From Hsuehochloa calcarea (lineage: Eukaryota > Streptophyta > Magnoliopsida > Poales > Poaceae), in contig CM070596.1 in the NCBI GenBank assembly GCA_036346395.1, forward strand, positions 5,000,170-5,064,169: a DNA stretch of 64,000 bases. Direction: 5' to 3'. A program made the translations under genes and the position numbers. The notes under the pieces are model-generated. The model searched no databases, was not told the origin of the DNA, and was given only the letters and a program-made list of their open reading frames with translations. Shown here one piece after another: positions 22,102 through 33,202 of the stretch; position 1 is the stretch's first letter; each line of letters begins with the position of its first letter.

Positions 22102-25100
22102 TGTAACATCCCAGAAATGGATTTGTGTTTCAAATGTGAGAAAATACGAAGAAATTAAAACTTTTCTTGTATCTTGAAGCCATTGATCATTTCTGTAATT
22201 CTTTCAAAAAGAATTATGGAAAATCATATTCAAATCCTTAATTGACTCCAAACCCAAAACCTCTTGGTCATAGATCTTGTGCCAAACCCTGGGAAATCTT
22301 TTCCCTGAGTTCTTGGAGGTTTGGCAACACCTCTGAATTATCTCATGATTTTAAGAAATTATTTGATATTTTTGGAGGCGAGTCAAAGCTTGGTCAAACC
22401 ATAGCTTCCACCTTCTTGAATTTCTGGAAGAAAATTCAGTACATTAGAATCTCTGGAAATTTCATATGAGGTTCCTCCGGTCGTCAGCAAACTCCAGTTA
22501 AAATTTCATAGATTTTGGAGTTTGTTTGCTACCTCAAATAATTCTCAAAAAATCGGATGTTAGGATTCAAACCCTAACTGGTTTGCACTGTTCCGTAGGT
22601 TCGAATCGGACTCGGGCTCGAGCCACTTGACTCGGTCCAGTCCACTAGCTGTGCCAACTCGGTCGTTCGGGCGCTAGGGTCGTGAGCCGTTGGATCGATA
22701 TCGAACGGCCTTCGACCAGCCGAACGAATGGAGTCGTTGAGAACCGCCCGATCTGACTCAACCGTTAGATCGGCATCGAACGGTCTTCGACCAGTCGAAC
22801 GATGGGATCGTTTCAATCCACTCGATCTAGCCCAACCGTTTGGTTTCAATCCGACGACCGACGAGTCGTCTCCTTCCTCTGTCCGCGCGCGCGTGAGCTC
22901 TGCCATGGCGTGCGCAGAGAGGAAAAGCGATGGCGTCTGATCCACTCTATGTCCACCTTTAAACGGCTAGCTCTGGGCGCATTAAATGCCTGTCACGCTC
23001 ATCCCTCAAAGGGCCATGACTCAACTGCTCCCATCGCTCTCAAGTGCTCTCATGGCAGTGTTGACCCGACCGAAAAACCCGCCGTGCTCTCTGCCATTGC
23101 TCTATTTAAACCCCATTGCTTCGCCCTTAGTTCCTTTAGCACTTCTGCAACTCCAGCTAGCACTCACCCTCTTGCTTGAGCTGTAGTCCCTCGCACTCTC
23201 TTCGACCGACATTGTTGAGTGTGAAGCTTCGGTGGAGGCGGTGCAGTGGGGGTTTTCTTCTTCAAGTCTTCGCCCCCTCTGCTCCCCCTTTTACTCTTTG
23301 GAGCTTAACTCTCATGTAGTTTGGTTCTCTCTGTGCCCAGGTCGCTGTGGCCTAGCGAGAACCTTACCGCCGCCGTTCGGTCGCTCGTCGCCGGAGCCAC
23401 TCCGTGGGTCTCTGGTCGTTCTTCAGCTCAGGTGAGTCGCATTGACCTGTAGGAGCTTAGGCGTGTTTTCATTTTTCTTTTGGTATTGTTCGTTCGGGAG
23501 TCCTCCCGAGCCATACCTACTCGGCCGCATTCCGTGGTCGTACCACCGTCGCAGCCATACTCCGACCAGTATTGACCGCTGGTAGGACCATTCAACTTTT
23601 GGGACACTCATCCCTGCCCTTGGCTGGCGCCGCTGTGGTCGGAGAACGCCGCCGAGCCACTGGCAAAGCGTGCGGGAGGCGTTACCTCGTGGTCGGATTT
23701 CCGACCAGTTACCCTAGCTTAGTCGTAAGCTCTACTACGACGTATAAATGGTCGTAGGTCTTACTACGACTATGCCAGGGGCATGAGTCCTTCTACGACT
23801 AGTACCCAGTCGTAAGTTCCATTACGACTTGTACCTAGTCGTAAGTTCTTCTACGACCCTTAACTGGTCGTAAGTTCTTCCACGACTGGAACTTAGTCGT
23901 AAGACTTGCTACGACTACGTCATAGTCGTAGGTTTCTTTTACGACCACTACCTGGTCGTAAGACCTTCTTTCAGACGTATCTTTGGCATTAAGAATCCAA
24001 ATCAATTGGTTCTTATTGCTAAATTCTTTATAGATTATGCTCCTGTTACTGTAACCTTTTCAGAATTTTTGGAGAAAGTTTGTTGTTGAGTCTTTGCGTT
24101 TTATTCGTTCTTATCGGTTGCTTTCCGATTTCTCGTTAGGATCCGAAGAGCACATTGACAACATAAGTGATCCCCAGCTACATCTTGACCCGCAGCAAGC
24201 AGGCAAGCAGTTTGATCATGTTGATCCTATTATTTTTCAAGTCTAATATATTGATTTCCAACTCGTATGTATGCATTGCTATTTTGTTGTTAAATTATGG
24301 TTAGTATCCTATAGTTGCATAATCTGTAGGACTTGTTTATCCTCTACTACCATGAGCTTAGGTTATTGGCTGTGGTCGGAGTTCGATTGATGGACTCTGG
24401 TCACTTAGTAGCTTTCGATTTGAAATTACTTAGAAATGCTTAGTTTGGAGATCTTGGCGATCATCGATTGTAGTCGATGATCTTGATCACATTACTTATT
24501 AGGTCATTACGACCAGCGCTTGTGCTTTGTTATTTTGGTAAAGTCAAAATCTGAAAATGAAAAACTGATTTGGACTTGGGCAAGTGGTCGGATGGTGGGT
24601 TATTGGGTTTGTGGATGTCTTGCCTAAGTCAACAAGGACCGAACATCTTGTGTCACACTCTCCAAGCATTTTTGCGTACTAACCACGCGAGAGGGATATG
24701 GGACCTCTCTTGACTTAGTATTTTGGCGTGGGTTATCTCCGAGTCGCAGGAGGGGGTTGTGTGTATTGTGTGAAACATGATATGTGGTCGTGTTCTTGTG
24801 TGGGTGTGCGGTGGTGGAGATTCCGGGTAGGCTCTCCACCTCGAGGAGCGTCGTAGTTGTCCAAGGCTTTACCCGGGAAGGGTAGTTGACCGAGGCCTTA
24901 CGATGACTCCGACACAACGTATGTGTTTCTATCCATACGGACGGCTCGTGAATAATTCACAATATTGGAAACGTCTCGTAAGACTTAGCCGTGCCGGCAT
25001 ACCTTCGGAAGTGTGCTTAATAGCTTGGCAAAAAGGCGGTCTGGCGTGTGGGTAAATTGGTATACCCTGCAGGGATAAAATTATTCGAATAGCCTCGTCC

Positions 25101-25900
25101 TAGGTTATGGACACGCTTGGTTAGGTTTTGCAAGAGTTAGACTTCAACCTTTTAAACTAAAATTTGACATGGGTGGTATGAATGGGTAATTCATGCTATT
25201 GTTGTGGTGGCTCTTGGTCGTAGTCACCTCCGGATTGTTCTTGTTCCTATCTCTTGTTATATTCTTTGTCTTTTGCGATATTTGAACATTAAAACCGATT
25301 TGATTAACATTGCCTTCAATCTATTACATTATTGCAAATGGAAAATTGCTTTATGCTAAAACTAAAACATCTGACCTCCACTTCTATGAGCTTGCATGTA
25401 GCATATGTACAGTTTGTTACACCATCTGTAAGTCTTGCGAGTACATTCAAAGTACTCACGGCTTTTGCTTATTTGCTTTTGTTCTGGGGAAGAAGGTAAG
25501 CCCCAAGGGCCTCAATTTTGTGAAATGTGCTGTGGTTTCGACGACTAGCTTGGCGGTCCGGTCGGTTGCCTTGTGGGTTATAGGGACACTGGTCGGCTCT
25601 TTTGTTTATGGCCATCTTATGGCACTTTTACTTCCGCTGTTTATTTCTTTTGTCTATGTATGTATTTGGCCGGTCGGCCCCTCTTTTGTAACATCTATCT
25701 TTTATATATGATAACTTCTGTTCTGTTTCTTGCTTCGGTTCTATGGGAATGAATAGAATTGATGCATGAACTTTGTAAAGAGGTGTGTATACTGCATTTC
25801 TGGGAAGTATACATGTCTCGAGTCTCGGATTACCTGCTTTGTGATGCTAGGACCGAATGGATGGTTAAGCATTACAAGCCGGATAAACCGGGGTCTCACA
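22102..25900 (+). mobile_element. Gypsy solo LTR in the formin first exon (TSD AGAAC)
   Basis: Starts TGTAACATCCC and ends GGGGTCTCACA, the mirrored termini typical of one group of grass Gypsy LTRs. AGAAC occurs immediately before (22097-22101) and immediately after (25901-25905). At 3799 bases with no gag-pol, it is a solo LTR left by recombination. It carries a GC-rich leader-like zone near 22600-23450, a hairpin array at 23722-23970, and the GGTAAATTGGTATACCCTG-type text common in long rice-type LTRs near 25050. Small open frames inside are not genes. Confidence 0.9.
23722..23970. repeat. Array of TCGTA hairpins inside the LTR
   Basis: About eight copies of a roughly 20-base hairpin of the form GTCGTA, loop of 7-9 bases, TACGAC, spaced about 29-40 bases apart. 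Examples are GTCGTAAGTTCTTCTACGAC near 23837 and GTCGTAAGACTTGCTACGAC near 23897. The arms are nearly invariant while loops and spacers vary. Confidence 0.85.
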
Positions 25901-28900
25901 AGAACTTAGGGCATTTCTTGTCGGGGTGGCGGCTCCATCTTTCTTCTACACCTCCTTCCTCCTCGTTAGTTCTAAACGGGGATCTGGTAAGACCTCACAA
26001 ACGTTTCCGATTTGCAAGTTGCGCTTTTATTGTAGACGAAATGTTAGATTGTACTAGTGATCGATTGGCTCTCCCAAATTTTCTTTGCTTGATTTGCACT
26101 CAAGAAGTGCAGGAACTAGCCAATATGAGTTCCTGTATGTTTTCCATAAGAACGTTTTCTTTTTCTATTCAGTACTACTTCAGTTAGCAACTCAGCATCG
26201 CAGATTGTTTTCTTGGCCTTTATGCTGCCTACTTTTGGCCAGTCAGCATTAGTAATAGGGAAATTTTAGTTTTAACTCTTTTTGTGAGAAACAGTTGTTG
26301 GACGCATTAGCAAAAGCAATGTTTGATGTGTAGCATGGGTCATGGATTGGTGCAGGTGGACAAAATATGGTCAATCTGCTTGCAGGACATGGCTGGCACA
26401 GAGGGCATATTTGGCAGTGGGCAGTCATTTGCTTTGGATAGATTATTAAGTATTTCCTCCGAGAATGATTTGAAGATAATGTTTTTTCTAGAGCTTATGG
26501 TTCTTCTTCCACCTGAAAAGCGTTCTATTATTCATGACTGTATCCTTGCAAACTATATCGACTTGGGCATTTCACATGAATACAGTGTTGCACTAAGCAA
26601 CTATCTTGAGAACCAGCAGCCATTGCTTGGTTCAAACTTCTATACAAGACGGCATTTGACTGATCAACTGATCGGAGATGCTCCTTCCATGGCTCCGGCT
26701 TTTGCGCCATCCCTGTCATCCGGAGATGACTCTCAGTTTCCCCTTTCTGTGACAGAATCACCATTTACACCTTCCAACTCACTGAACATTGAACCTCCCA
26801 GCGATCATCATCACCGTAAACCTGCACAGAAGCATCGGGGCGTGCCTCCTCAAATTTCACCTTCAGAGAAGAAAAACAACTACGTAAAATAGTCTTAATT
26901 GTTGTGCGTCCAACAGCGGCATCCTCGTTCATTGCTGCATTTCTAATTTTCTACTGCTGTGGATGCAACAAAAGCAAGGTCTCGGTCAGTGAGGAGCGAG
27001 ATGACCATCCTCTTATTCACTTGCAGTTGGCTAATGTGCCTGGTGAGGCGGTATCCCTTTTATCAACCTATGGTGGATTGTTCTTGGTGTAGGATTATAA
27101 CATATAATATTCCATTTGCAGGCTCATCACCCGATGTTCGTGTTCCCACCAGCCCACTTCACAAGAATGATCAAGGGGTTAGGCCTTCCAAGGTTGGAGT
27201 CAGCATGAGTCAGTGCTTTCCATGCTGTTTTAAAACCGCTACTGATGCCACAACACGTTCACAAGTGACTGGAGGAACACATGAGAACAATGCCACAAGT
27301 GAGGTTCCTAAACCGATGCCTCCGCCACCGCCACCGCCTCCACCTCCACTTTTGCCTCCTATCAAGAAGGCTGCTCCTCCCCCACCTGCACCTCCCAAAG
27401 GCCCCATTGCAAGATTTCCTCAGCTGTCACCTGGTGAGTCAAGTCATTCTGAAGAATCATCTGCAGGCGAGCAGGCCAACGAATCATCTGAACCTGAAGT
27501 GAGTGCTCCAAGAGTCAAGCTTCGGCCTATCTACTGGGACAAAGTTCTTGCTAATCCTGATCAGTCAATGGCCTGGCATGACATCAAATTTGGTTCTTTT
27601 CGGTAAGTTTTAAAGTTACCAATGAATTATTAATTCATTTTGTCTGCATTAGGCTTGTATTTGACAATTACATTTTGCAGTGTGAATGAGGAGATGATAG
27701 AGGTATTGTTTGGTTATGGCACTGGCAACAGAAATAACACCAAGGATAAGGAACTTCCCATTGCAGAGGCTCCACCCTAGCATGTTTCTCTTCTCGACGT
27801 TAAGAAATCATGCAACCTGGCAGTAGTTTAATTTCAGGGCAGAGGACATTCATGATGCTCTCATTGAAGGTAGTTGTTTAATCTTCATTCAGAACAACTA
27901 TTATTGATAGATCCATGCAGCCTGCTTACTCATTTTTGAAGAAAAAAAATAGTTTGGTCCTGCAGTATCACTCTAACTACAAGCTGTTTGCGGAGCCAAA
28001 GAAAATATTGGACTTATAAGTGAAGCTTTTTTTAGCTTTGCTGACAGACTTATAGGGTGGTTGTTTCATGCTTTTTATTGGATTGTTTTTCTGACATTGT
28101 TTTTTGCTTCATTCTGTTCACAAGGGAATGAACTTCCTAGATTACTTCTTGAGACAATCTTGAGAATGAAACTGACTGATGATGAAGAACAGAAACTCAG
28201 GCTTTATGATGGGGACTACTCGCAACTAGGCCTTGAAGAACAAGTGATGAAGGCACTAATTGACATTCCTTTTGCTTTCAAGAGGATCAGAGCTTTGCTT
28301 TTCATGTCATCTTTGCAAGAAGATGCTTCAAGTCTAAGGGAATTGTTCCTCCAATTGGAGGTAATCCACCTGAAAGCAGTTGACTTATGTATTAAATATG
28401 CAAAACACTCCAACCTTTTACTCCAAGTACTTAGATTATTCTGTTTGGTGTCAGGCTGCTTGTGGGGAACTAAAGCGTCGCCTTTTTCTGAAGCTACTAG
28501 AAGCTGTTCTCAAAACTGGAAACCGTTTGAATGATGGGACCTTCCGTGGTGATGCTAATGCATTCAAGCTTGACACCCTTCTGAAGTTATCAGATGTCAA
28601 GGGCGCCGATGGAAAGACCACATTGCTACACTTTGTTGTCTAAGAGATTATTCGATCTGAAGGTGTCCGGGAGGCAAGGTTGGCCATGGAAAATGGAAGA
28701 AGTCCACCTCCTAGTACTTCAGAAGACGATTTGAATGTATCTCTCCAAGAAAACGGTGATTACTACTCCAACCTCGGCCTTAAGATTGTATCAGGGCTTA
28801 GTAGTGAGTTGGACAATATCAAGAGGGTAGCTGCACTAGATGCTGAAGCTTTGTCTGCCAGTGTGGTGAACCTCAGACATGAGTTGCTGAAAGCAAAAGA

Positions 28901-29279
28901 GTTCCTGAACTCTGACATGGCAACACTAGAAGAGAACAGTGGGTTCTACCGCTCATTAGAACATTTCATAAAACACGCAGAGAATGAAACCAACTTTCTG
29001 TTGAAAGAAGAGAAGAGATTGAGAACATTAGTGAAGAAAACAATTCGACATTTCCATGGAAATGATGCAAAAGATGATGGATTTCGCTTGTTTGTCATTG
29101 TAAGAGATTTTTTGGTGATGCTAGATAAGGCATGCAAAGAGGTTGGGGCATCACAAAAGAAGGTGACAAATAATTCTCAAAGCGGTGGTACTTATAACCC
29201 AGCATCCCAGTCAATTCCCGAGGAGCAACGGTTTCCTGCAGTTTTGGATCATCATTTAGATAGTTCGGACTCTAAATGA

Positions 29280-29498
29280 TTGACAATGAGATATGCTGTT
29301 AGATGTATTATTTTAGATGTTCTGTTTTGCTCAGGACGATGTAAAAAAAATCCATTTGCAGAGGCATTATATAAGTATACATACAGATACCACAGACATA
29401 TCTAGATTGATGTAGCACTTGGTTATGCTATACATCTACATTAGTATCAAATGGCTTTCATGCACTCATTATCTAACAAGAAATTTAGCTTATCATAC
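29280..29498. other. Formin 3' flank
   Basis: AT-rich sequence after the formin stop codon, probably its former 3' UTR. No other feature is seen. Confidence 0.4.
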
Positions 29499-29598
29499 TA
29501 CACGAAGATGTACTTGAAAAAATAGTACAAACATTTGAAACAAAACAAATCTACTGTGTTACAAGAATTGCAACATTTTGGAACTGTATATGCAACAA

Positions 29599-30140
29599 AG
29601 GATCCAAAAAACGCTACCGGTTGAAATCCCGTTGTTGCCGTGCAGAATCTGCACCTACTGGTTCTGGAAATCGTGAAAAAACCAGATGAAATTCAAACAC
29701 TGAAATTTGAATTGCCGATTTTGAAAAGCGGTTACCAGAAAAAGCAGTAAAAAAACCAGAATTTTTTTTGAATTGATGAATTTTGAATTAGAAAGTGTTT
29801 TAATAAAGTGCATATTTAGCTCATACAATACATAATCTATCATATTTAGCTCATATAATATGTAATCTATCATATTTAGTTCATACAATATGTAATCTAA
29901 CATATTTATCTTATATTTAGCTCATATGAAGTGCAAACCGGTCAGAAATAATAATTCATGTATACTTGGCTCATACAATACGTAATCTAGTATAAAATAG
30001 GTCTAAACCAACCTAAGAAATGCATTATTCATTCAAAAATTCAAATTCAAAATTTAAATTTTGCGGTCAGTTACTGTTCATCTGGTCCCCATCGGTAAAT
30101 CTGGTTACCAATGGTAACTGACCGGGATTTTTTTTCCATG
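29599..30140. mobile_element. Small non-autonomous DNA transposon (9-10 bp TSD)
   Basis: TATGCAACAA flanks it on both sides (29589-29598 and 30141-30150). The neighbouring repeat copies show the uninterrupted version, so the insertion is directly visible. A 9-10 base duplication suggests a Mutator-type element; the termini AGGATCCAAAAAA and TTTTTTTTCCATG form only a weak inverted repeat. Inside, a 30-base unit starting CATATTTAGCTCATA repeats in tandem from 29811 to 29900, with degenerate copies to about 29990. Confidence 0.7.
29811..29900. repeat. 30-bp tandem repeat inside the small transposon
   Basis: Three consecutive 30-base units begin at 29811, 29841 and 29871. Each starts CATATTTAG and ends TAATCTA plus one base. 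Degenerate copies continue downstream. Confidence 0.8.
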
Positions 30141-32062
30141 TATGCAACAATCGAATGTAGCACTTGCAACAAAAAATTGAAATGCACTATACAATAATTC
30201 ACATTTCAACAACAAAAAAAACTCTTCTTGCAACAATAGAGAAAGGGTGTTGCAACAATACGAGAAAATACTTGCAAGCAAGACTACATTAGTGGGACAT
30301 AAACTCTTCTCCAGTGCATGAAAGGATACCTTACTCTAACATGGAAACACCCTGAATACACTATATGTCATCAACAAGCTTCTTGAGTTTTGAGACCACG
30401 CTATATATTAATCTATGATCTTCAAGATTGCGACTAAAGAGGGGAGGGGGAAGGGGGATAATGTCCCTCCGCCTATCCTATCTAGCGAAGAATCCTAGAT
30501 GGTCTTTTAATTAGATCATTTTGTTAGTTTTAACTATTTAGCGTGGTTCAAATCTATGTCTACATGTCATGTCACCACATGTGGTTGGGTTGTTTAAGCT
30601 ATTTCTTGCAATATCATTAACATGAGCATGTATAGTGGTAAAAAAAATCCATCCATTTTATCTTTGGCGGATGGTGCAAACAGTAGATTATCAAAAAGAT
30701 ATCGCCTTTAACCTAGAGGTACCATAGGATCACCATATAGACAAAACTTACCATTTGCAATCACCGTTGGTTCGCAAACAAAAAAAATGAGGGGATTAAT
30801 GTTGGGACGTCCAATGAGAAGCTTCCCATCCAACGCTCTGACGCAACATCCTGGAGTACACATGCAATAAATTGATTTAACATCTGCAACAAAAGTAGCA
30901 TTCGCTCTCTAAAAAATATGAAAAAACACCCAGTCTCTAGACAAAATTCACTTGAAATCACATATCTTGTTACTATACGAAAATGTACTTGAAAAAATAG
31001 TACAAACATTTGAAATAAAAACAATCTATTGTGCTACAAGAAATGCAATATTTTGGAACTGTATATGAAACAATACGAGGGAACACTTGCAACAAAAATA
31101 AAAAAAATGAACAATATAATAATTCACATTTCAACAAAAAAACACTTCTTGCAATAGTGGAGAAAGGGTATTGCAACAATATGAGAAAAATATTTGCAAA
31201 CAAGCCTACATTAGTGGGACATAAACTCTTCCCCAGTGTCTAAAAGGAGACCTTACCTTAACATGAAAACAATCTGAATACACCATATGCCATCAACCAG
31301 CAGCTTCTTGAGTTTTGAGACCATGCTATGTATTAATCTATGATCTTCAAGATCGCGGATGGTCTTTTAATGAGACCATTTTGTTAGTTTTAATTATTTT
31401 GACGTTGTTCAAATCTATGTCTACATGCCATGTCACTACATGTGTTGGGTTGCTTAATCTATTTCTCTTGCAATATCATTAACATGAGCATGCATAGTGG
31501 TAAAAATCCATTCATTTTATCTTTAGCGGATGGTGCAAAAGGTAGACTACTAAAAAGAGGTCGACTTTAACCTAGAGGTACCATAGCACAACAATATAGA
31601 CAAAACTTACCATTTACAATCATTTGAGGATTGATTCGCAAACAAAAAAGGAGGGGACTAGCGCCCAGACGTCCGATGGGAAGCTTCCCATCTTACGCTC
31701 TGATGCAACATCCTGGAGCACATATGCAACAAATTGATTCAACATCTGCAAACAAAAGTAGCATTCGCTCTCCAAAAATGGGGAAAACCCCTTGTCTCTA
31801 GACAAAATTAACTTGAAATCACATATCCGTTACTATATGAAGATGTACTTGAAAAAATAGTAAAAACATTTGAAAGAAAACAAATATACTGTGTTACAAG
31901 AATTACAACATTTTGGAACTGTATATGCAACAATAGGAGGAAACACTTGCAACAAAAAAATTTGAAATGAACTACACAATAATTTACATTTCAACAACAA
32001 AAAACACTTATTGCAATAGTGGAGAAAGGGTATTGCAACAATATGGAAAAATACTTGCTACA

Positions 32063-33202
32063 AGCCTACTAAGAGGAGCACGCGAAGGCCGAGCTCGTCG
32101 TGGTTCGAAGGACGAGGAGGCGACCATCCTAACGCATCATCGCCGATGGCCCTGGATTTGACGGGGGCTGAGACTGTCCTGGTGCCTTGCCGCCGACCAT
32201 GCCGTTGCGGGCATCCCCGCTTCTCTGCTCACCGTCCACATCCTTCCCTACTCATCTCCTCGTCGTCTGCCAATAACTCGACTTCTTTGGTCGCTTCCCA
32301 GTGTGCCACCAACCCGCCACGCTGGCCTCTCTTCACCGGCCAAGAGAGGTGAAGAAAGAGATTAATGAGAGGACCATGACTCTAGCGTCAAGCCCCCGAT
32401 CACCGGTGGACCGTCGGACTGTCGGAGGGGTGGTGGCAGCAGGTTGAGAGGAGCGATAGTGGAAAGGGATGGATGACACTAGGGAGTTGAGACTTGAGAA
32501 CGACTCGTGTGCGTGGATGTGAGTTTGGTGATGGGCTGAGAATAGGTGAGTCTGCTTTTCACTAGCACCTGACGTTAGAACCGTAGCATTAATTAACCGT
32601 AGCATTAATTAACCGAGGGTCACCATTTTTTAAGTAGTTGTTATTGGTAACTTGACGAATAACTGTTCACATCGTTTAGCCTCTTTAATATCATCCACGA
32701 AATACGTGGGAAAACCTGGATGATATTCCCTCAACATAAAACAGAAACAAAAATCACAATTGCCATTTCCGATACATGAAGAAAGAGAGACACTCCACCC
32801 CACAATTCAAATGCACTCACATTTTCCTCCCTTCCTAGCCGTCCGATTAGAGAGCAACACCAATCACCCTCCATCAAAAAGAAGTAATATTTTCCATCAA
32901 GCATAATCCCGACCGTCCCTTTCCGATCGGACAGCGCCTATGGCTTATAAACGCACCCTATCCATTTGTCCTTACACGGCAGACTATCCCGTGAGGCGTG
33001 CGCGCCAGTCAGGAGTCAGGAGGGGCTTGGCCGCGATTAGGGTTTTATTATATGCCGCCTCCTCGCGGTGCGTCCCAAACCCAACCCTACCCCCCCTCCC
33101 CGACCCTCCTCGTGCTCCGCCTCTAGGGCTGAACCCTCGCGAGCGATCGGAATTCCCCAACCCGGAGCCCGGGATCGATCACCGGAGGCGGAGGCGGTCG
33201 CG
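32063..33202. other. Upstream region and 5' leader of the CCCH gene
   Basis: A GC-rich block at 32070-32560 has open frames on both strands but no family that I recognise. A short tandem duplication of CCGTAGCATTAATTAA lies near 32580-32612. The 32940-33202 part is probably promoter and leader of the CCCH gene, with a TTATAAAC motif near 32943. Confidence 0.4.

Larger units (their letters stand above)
22011..29279 (+). pseudogene. FH10: Class I formin (FH10-like), disrupted
   Basis: Class I formins nucleate and bundle actin at membranes. A likely signal-peptide exon (MTRLGFVLLVVVAAAWIE, ATG 22011) is split by a solo LTR at 22102-25900 and resumes to about 25986. Later exons: 26356-27042 (ending in a membrane segment, SFIAAFLIFYCCGC), 27122-27602 (polyproline FH1 and the start of FH2, LRPIYWDKV), 27681-27869, 28125-28360 and 28455-29279 (FH2 with LLDVKKSCNLAVV and KLDTLLKLSDVKG; C-terminus LDHHLDSSDSK). 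Lesions: a one-base loss near 26888 shifts frame before the membrane segment; TAG at 27778; an indel near 27826-27838; TAA at 28641 where the family has Gln. The exon 1 junction phase does not fit the 26356 acceptor, so exon 1 or a missing small exon is uncertain. Identity rests on FH2 and synteny. Confidence 0.85.
29499..32062. repeat. Three long AT-rich direct repeats with TTGCAAC motifs
   Basis: The phrase GATGTACTTGAAAAAATAGT starts at about 29509 and again at 31842, with a diverged copy at about 30984. Each is followed by TTTTGGAACTGTATATG and several CTTGCAACAAAA boxes. Copies two (about 30770-31620) and three (31620-32062) also share AGCTTCCCATC and GCAACATCCTGGAG blocks, so the unit is about 860 bases. 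The first copy is interrupted by a small transposon at 29599-30140. The origin of the repeat is not recognised; no coding sequence is supported. Confidence 0.7.

Noticed and set aside
25310..26187. Possible protein-coding frames upstream of the formin
   Set aside because: Most lies inside the solo LTR, which ends at 25900; only 25906-25986 plausibly belongs to the formin first exon.
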